A DNA stretch of 7,776 bases from Trichothermofontia sp037445115 (GTDB lineage: Bacteria > Cyanobacteriota > Cyanobacteriia > B231): positions 1-7,776 of the forward strand of contig JBBILC010000180.1 of the NCBI GenBank assembly GCA_037445115.1, in the 5' to 3' direction. Shown here piece by piece: positions 6,402 through 7,776 of the stretch; position 1 is the stretch's first letter, and every line of letters begins with the position of its first letter. A program made the translations under genes and the position numbers. The notes under the pieces were generated by a model. The model made no database searches, was not told the DNA's origin, and saw nothing but the letters and a program-made list of their open reading frames with translations.

Positions 6402-6403
6402 TA

Positions 6404-6564
6404 TCTCCTAGCTCTAGTTCCACGGCTACGCTGGCCATCCAGTGAGGTGTGGCGACCTGAGTCGTCCCAGCCTATCCCAGTCCTGCGATCGCGCCAGCAG
6501 GCGGTGAGCACTGGCAGGGGTGGGCAGCCCTCCCGGCAACCAGAATTTAGGGTATTCCGTATCC
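6404..6564. other. Gene-free spacer between repeat copy 2 and the cysH stop
   Basis: No gene is convincing here. It contains a HIP1 site (6485-6492) and a GC-rich imperfect inverted repeat, GGGTGGG-CAG-CCCTCCC (about 6518-6534), with a 7-bp stem and one mismatch. This hairpin lies about 30 bases past the cysH stop and could slow or end leftward transcription, but no T-run follows, so a classical intrinsic terminator is not supported. The rest may be decayed repeat or gene material. Confidence 0.35.
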
Positions 6565-7323
6565 TCAGAGGGCGCTGGAATTGAGGCTTTTTTCCTCGTT
6601 GGGGGTCAGGGGTAGGTGCAAACCACACTCTTGCTTGAGTCCTTGGAAGCGGGTATCCCGTTCATGCTCATCGGTCGCTAGCAACGGGCGGCTAGAGTGC
6701 CAGTCACCTACGGTGGTATACCCCTGATCAAACAGGGGATGGTAGGGCAGATCGTAGGCCATCAGATAATCATAGATATCCTTGGCGTTCCAGGTGATAA
6801 TCGGCAAAATCTTGTATAGCCCTGACTGTTGCTCGATCGCGGATAGGGATTTGCGGTGGTCGGTTTGGCCGCGTCGTAAACCCGCCAACCAGGCTGTGGC
6901 CTTTAGCTCCCGTAGGGCGCGTTGCATCGGTTCAACTTTGCGCATCCGATCATACAGGTTGAGGGCTTCTACCGTGCCTTGTTCCCAGAGGCGTCCGTGT
7001 AAGGCTTCCATCCGCGCTGGACTGATGGGGGATTGGTACACCTTCAGGTTGAGGTTTAACCGCTCGGTTAATTCCTCGGCGAAACGATAGGTTTCGGGCG
7101 GCAGATAGCCCGTATCCACCCAAATCACCGGGATTTTGGGGATCACTTGGGTGACCAGGTGCAACATGACGGCGGACTGAATGCCAAAACTGGTGCTGAG
7201 GACGAGGCCGGGACCGAAGGTGGCGTCCGCCCATTCAATAATGTGTTTAGCGTCTAGGTCGGTGAGTTCTTCCCGTGCCCGATCGATGTCAAACTCTGGT
7301 TTTACAAGTGCTAGGTTGACCAA
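6565..7323 (-). CDS. cysH: Phosphoadenylyl-sulfate (PAPS) reductase CysH
   Basis: Cytosolic enzyme of assimilatory sulfate reduction that reduces PAPS to sulfite using thioredoxin or glutaredoxin. 252 residues, about family length. Visible motifs are the PP-loop-like STSFGIQSAVMLH (43-55), VIWVDTGYLPPET (66-78), the AGLRRGQTDHR substrate loop (147-157) and ECGLH near the C-terminus with catalytic Cys233. Cys233 is the only cysteine in the protein, so the CC...CxxC iron-sulfur motif of APS reductases is absent, pointing to PAPS as substrate. The start is a TTG (7323-7321). An in-frame TAA lies 15 bases upstream, no ATG or GTG is near, and AAGGAAG sits seven bases before it. It follows the M16 gene by 69 bases on the same strand and may share its transcript or have its own promoter. 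Confidence 0.92.
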   Translation of the reverse strand: MVNLALVKPEFDIDRAREELTDLDAKHIIEWADATFGPGLVLSTSFGIQSAVMLHLVTQVIPKIPVIWVDTGYLPPETYRFAEELTERLNLNLKVYQSPISPARMEALHGRLWEQGTVEALNLYDRMRKVEPMQRALRELKATAWLAGLRRGQTDHRKSLSAIEQQSGLYKILPIITWNAKDIYDYLMAYDLPYHPLFDQGYTTVGDWHSSRPLLATDEHERDTRFQGLKQECGLHLPLTPNEEKSLNSSAL

Positions 7324-7330
7324 GTTCGTT

Positions 7331-7337
7331 CTTCCTT
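7331..7337 (-). promoter_or_regulatory. Ribosome binding site supporting the TTG start of cysH
   Basis: The minus strand reads AAGGAAG, seven bases, then TTG. Together with the in-frame stop just upstream, it makes TTG 7323 the only reasonable start. Confidence 0.5.
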
Positions 7338-7360
7338 AACCTTTCAGACAGCGACAAATT

Positions 7361-7382
7361 AAAGATCTTTGGGCAGATCCTT
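7361..7382 (-). terminator. Weak terminator-like hairpin after the M16 gene
   Basis: On the minus strand AAGGATCT and AGATCTTT pair in an 8-bp stem with one G-T pair around a six-base loop (GCCCAA). It is followed by AATTTGTC, a poor U-tract. A second small hairpin (CCTAA / TTAGG, 7384-7397) overlaps the M16 stop codon. Either could attenuate transcription into cysH; read-through is plausible. Confidence 0.3.
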
Positions 7383-7392
7383 ACCTAAGGGT

Positions 7393-7776
7393 TTAGGAGG
7401 CGGCGGGGGGGGGAATCGTAATATCGATCGCCGTCACCGACTTCGCAAAGCTGAGCGACTCCAGGGGCGGTTGTATGGCCGGGGAATTGCCCACCACTAA
7501 TGTTACCAAGTTATTGAGATCTAGGTAGGTACGGGCAACCCGCTGGATGTCAGCAATTGTTGTCCTTTCAACCCCTTGCTGGTAGCGGAAGAGGGTATCG
7601 GGCGGATATCCGAAATAGGCATAGCGCAAGAGCCGCGAGAGGGTCTGGCTGGGGCTGGCAAAGTTGAAAACGAAGGCGTTGAGGACGGAGTCCTTGGCAT
7701 AAGCCAACACTTCTGGTGTGATGGGGGTTGTCTGGAGTTGCTTCAGTTGCGCCCGAATCGCCTCAATAAAGGGGAC
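7393..7776 (-). CDS. M16-family (insulinase/processing-peptidase-like) protein, C-terminal part
   Basis: Partial: the frame is open to the right edge, so 127 C-terminal residues are seen, starting VPFIEAIRAQLKQLQ. The pattern is that of the M16 C-terminal domain. A helix with TPEV-type spacing is followed by AKDSVLNAFVFNFASPSQTLSRLLRYAYFGYPPD (two helices), the 'tt-x-x-D-I-Q-R-V-A-R-x-Y-L' helix, and the strand NLVTLVVGNS that usually ends M16 domains. The zinc motif HxxEH would be N-terminal and is outside the window, so I cannot say whether this is a catalytic peptidase or an inactive partner subunit. A run of nine Gs (7405-7413 on the plus strand) encodes the Pro-rich C-terminus. The stop is 69 bases before cysH. 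Confidence 0.85.
   Translation of the reverse strand, partial: VPFIEAIRAQLKQLQTTPITPEVLAYAKDSVLNAFVFNFASPSQTLSRLLRYAYFGYPPDTLFRYQQGVERTTIADIQRVARTYLDLNNLVTLVVGNSPAIQPPLESLSFAKSVTAIDITIPPPAAS

Noticed and set aside
6401..6628. Leftward 75-codon frame downstream of and overlapping cysH
   Set aside because: It overlaps the cysH 3' end in another frame and the edge of repeat copy 2, with Arg-rich low-complexity translation typical of GC-rich non-coding DNA.
1..7776. CRISPR array, tRNA, rRNA, prophage or defence island
   Set aside because: I saw no regularly spaced direct repeats, no tRNA-like cloverleaf, and no nuclease, integrase or defence-type domains in any plausible frame.

Overview
The window looks like chromosomal DNA from a cyanobacterium with moderately high GC. 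The octamer GCGATCGC (HIP1, a cyanobacterial hallmark) occurs at least nine times in 7.8 kb, where roughly 0.1 would be expected by chance, and two copies lie back to back. A DUF4327-type small protein and an LpxB-related protein of the kind common in cyanobacteria agree with this. I cannot name a genus.

Layout. Positions 1-24 hold the first eight codons of a leftward gene behind a strong Shine-Dalgarno. Positions 141-494 hold a leftward, unrecognised reading frame that looks 5'-truncated where repeat sequence begins (about 554-692). From 859 to 5824 four rightward genes follow closely: trmJ (tRNA 2'-O-methyltransferase), a membrane-anchored class A beta-lactamase-fold serine hydrolase without the usual deacylation Glu, a family 2 glycosyltransferase, and a lipid-A-disaccharide-synthase-related GT-B protein. 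The first two overlap by 8 bases, the last two are 8 bases apart, and the middle gap is about 46 bases, so all four could be co-transcribed. A convergent small DUF4327 gene (5844-6071) ends the run. A stretch of about 490 bases without a gene (6072-6564) holds an AT-rich leader and the second copy of a 123-bp repeat. Then come leftward cysH (PAPS reductase, TTG start) and the C-terminal part of an M16-family peptidase-like protein that runs off the right edge.

How the genes work together. Three of the four rightward genes plausibly act at the cell envelope: a peptidoglycan-related serine hydrolase and two glycosyltransferases. trmJ is a housekeeping tRNA modification gene, and cysH serves assimilatory sulfate reduction. 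I see no defence, CRISPR, phage or biosynthetic-cluster system. The most interesting material is a pair of diverged MITE-like repeats of equal length with related inverted ends, one of them beside a gene that seems to have lost its 5' end, together with the atypical serine hydrolase and the glycosyltransferase pair.
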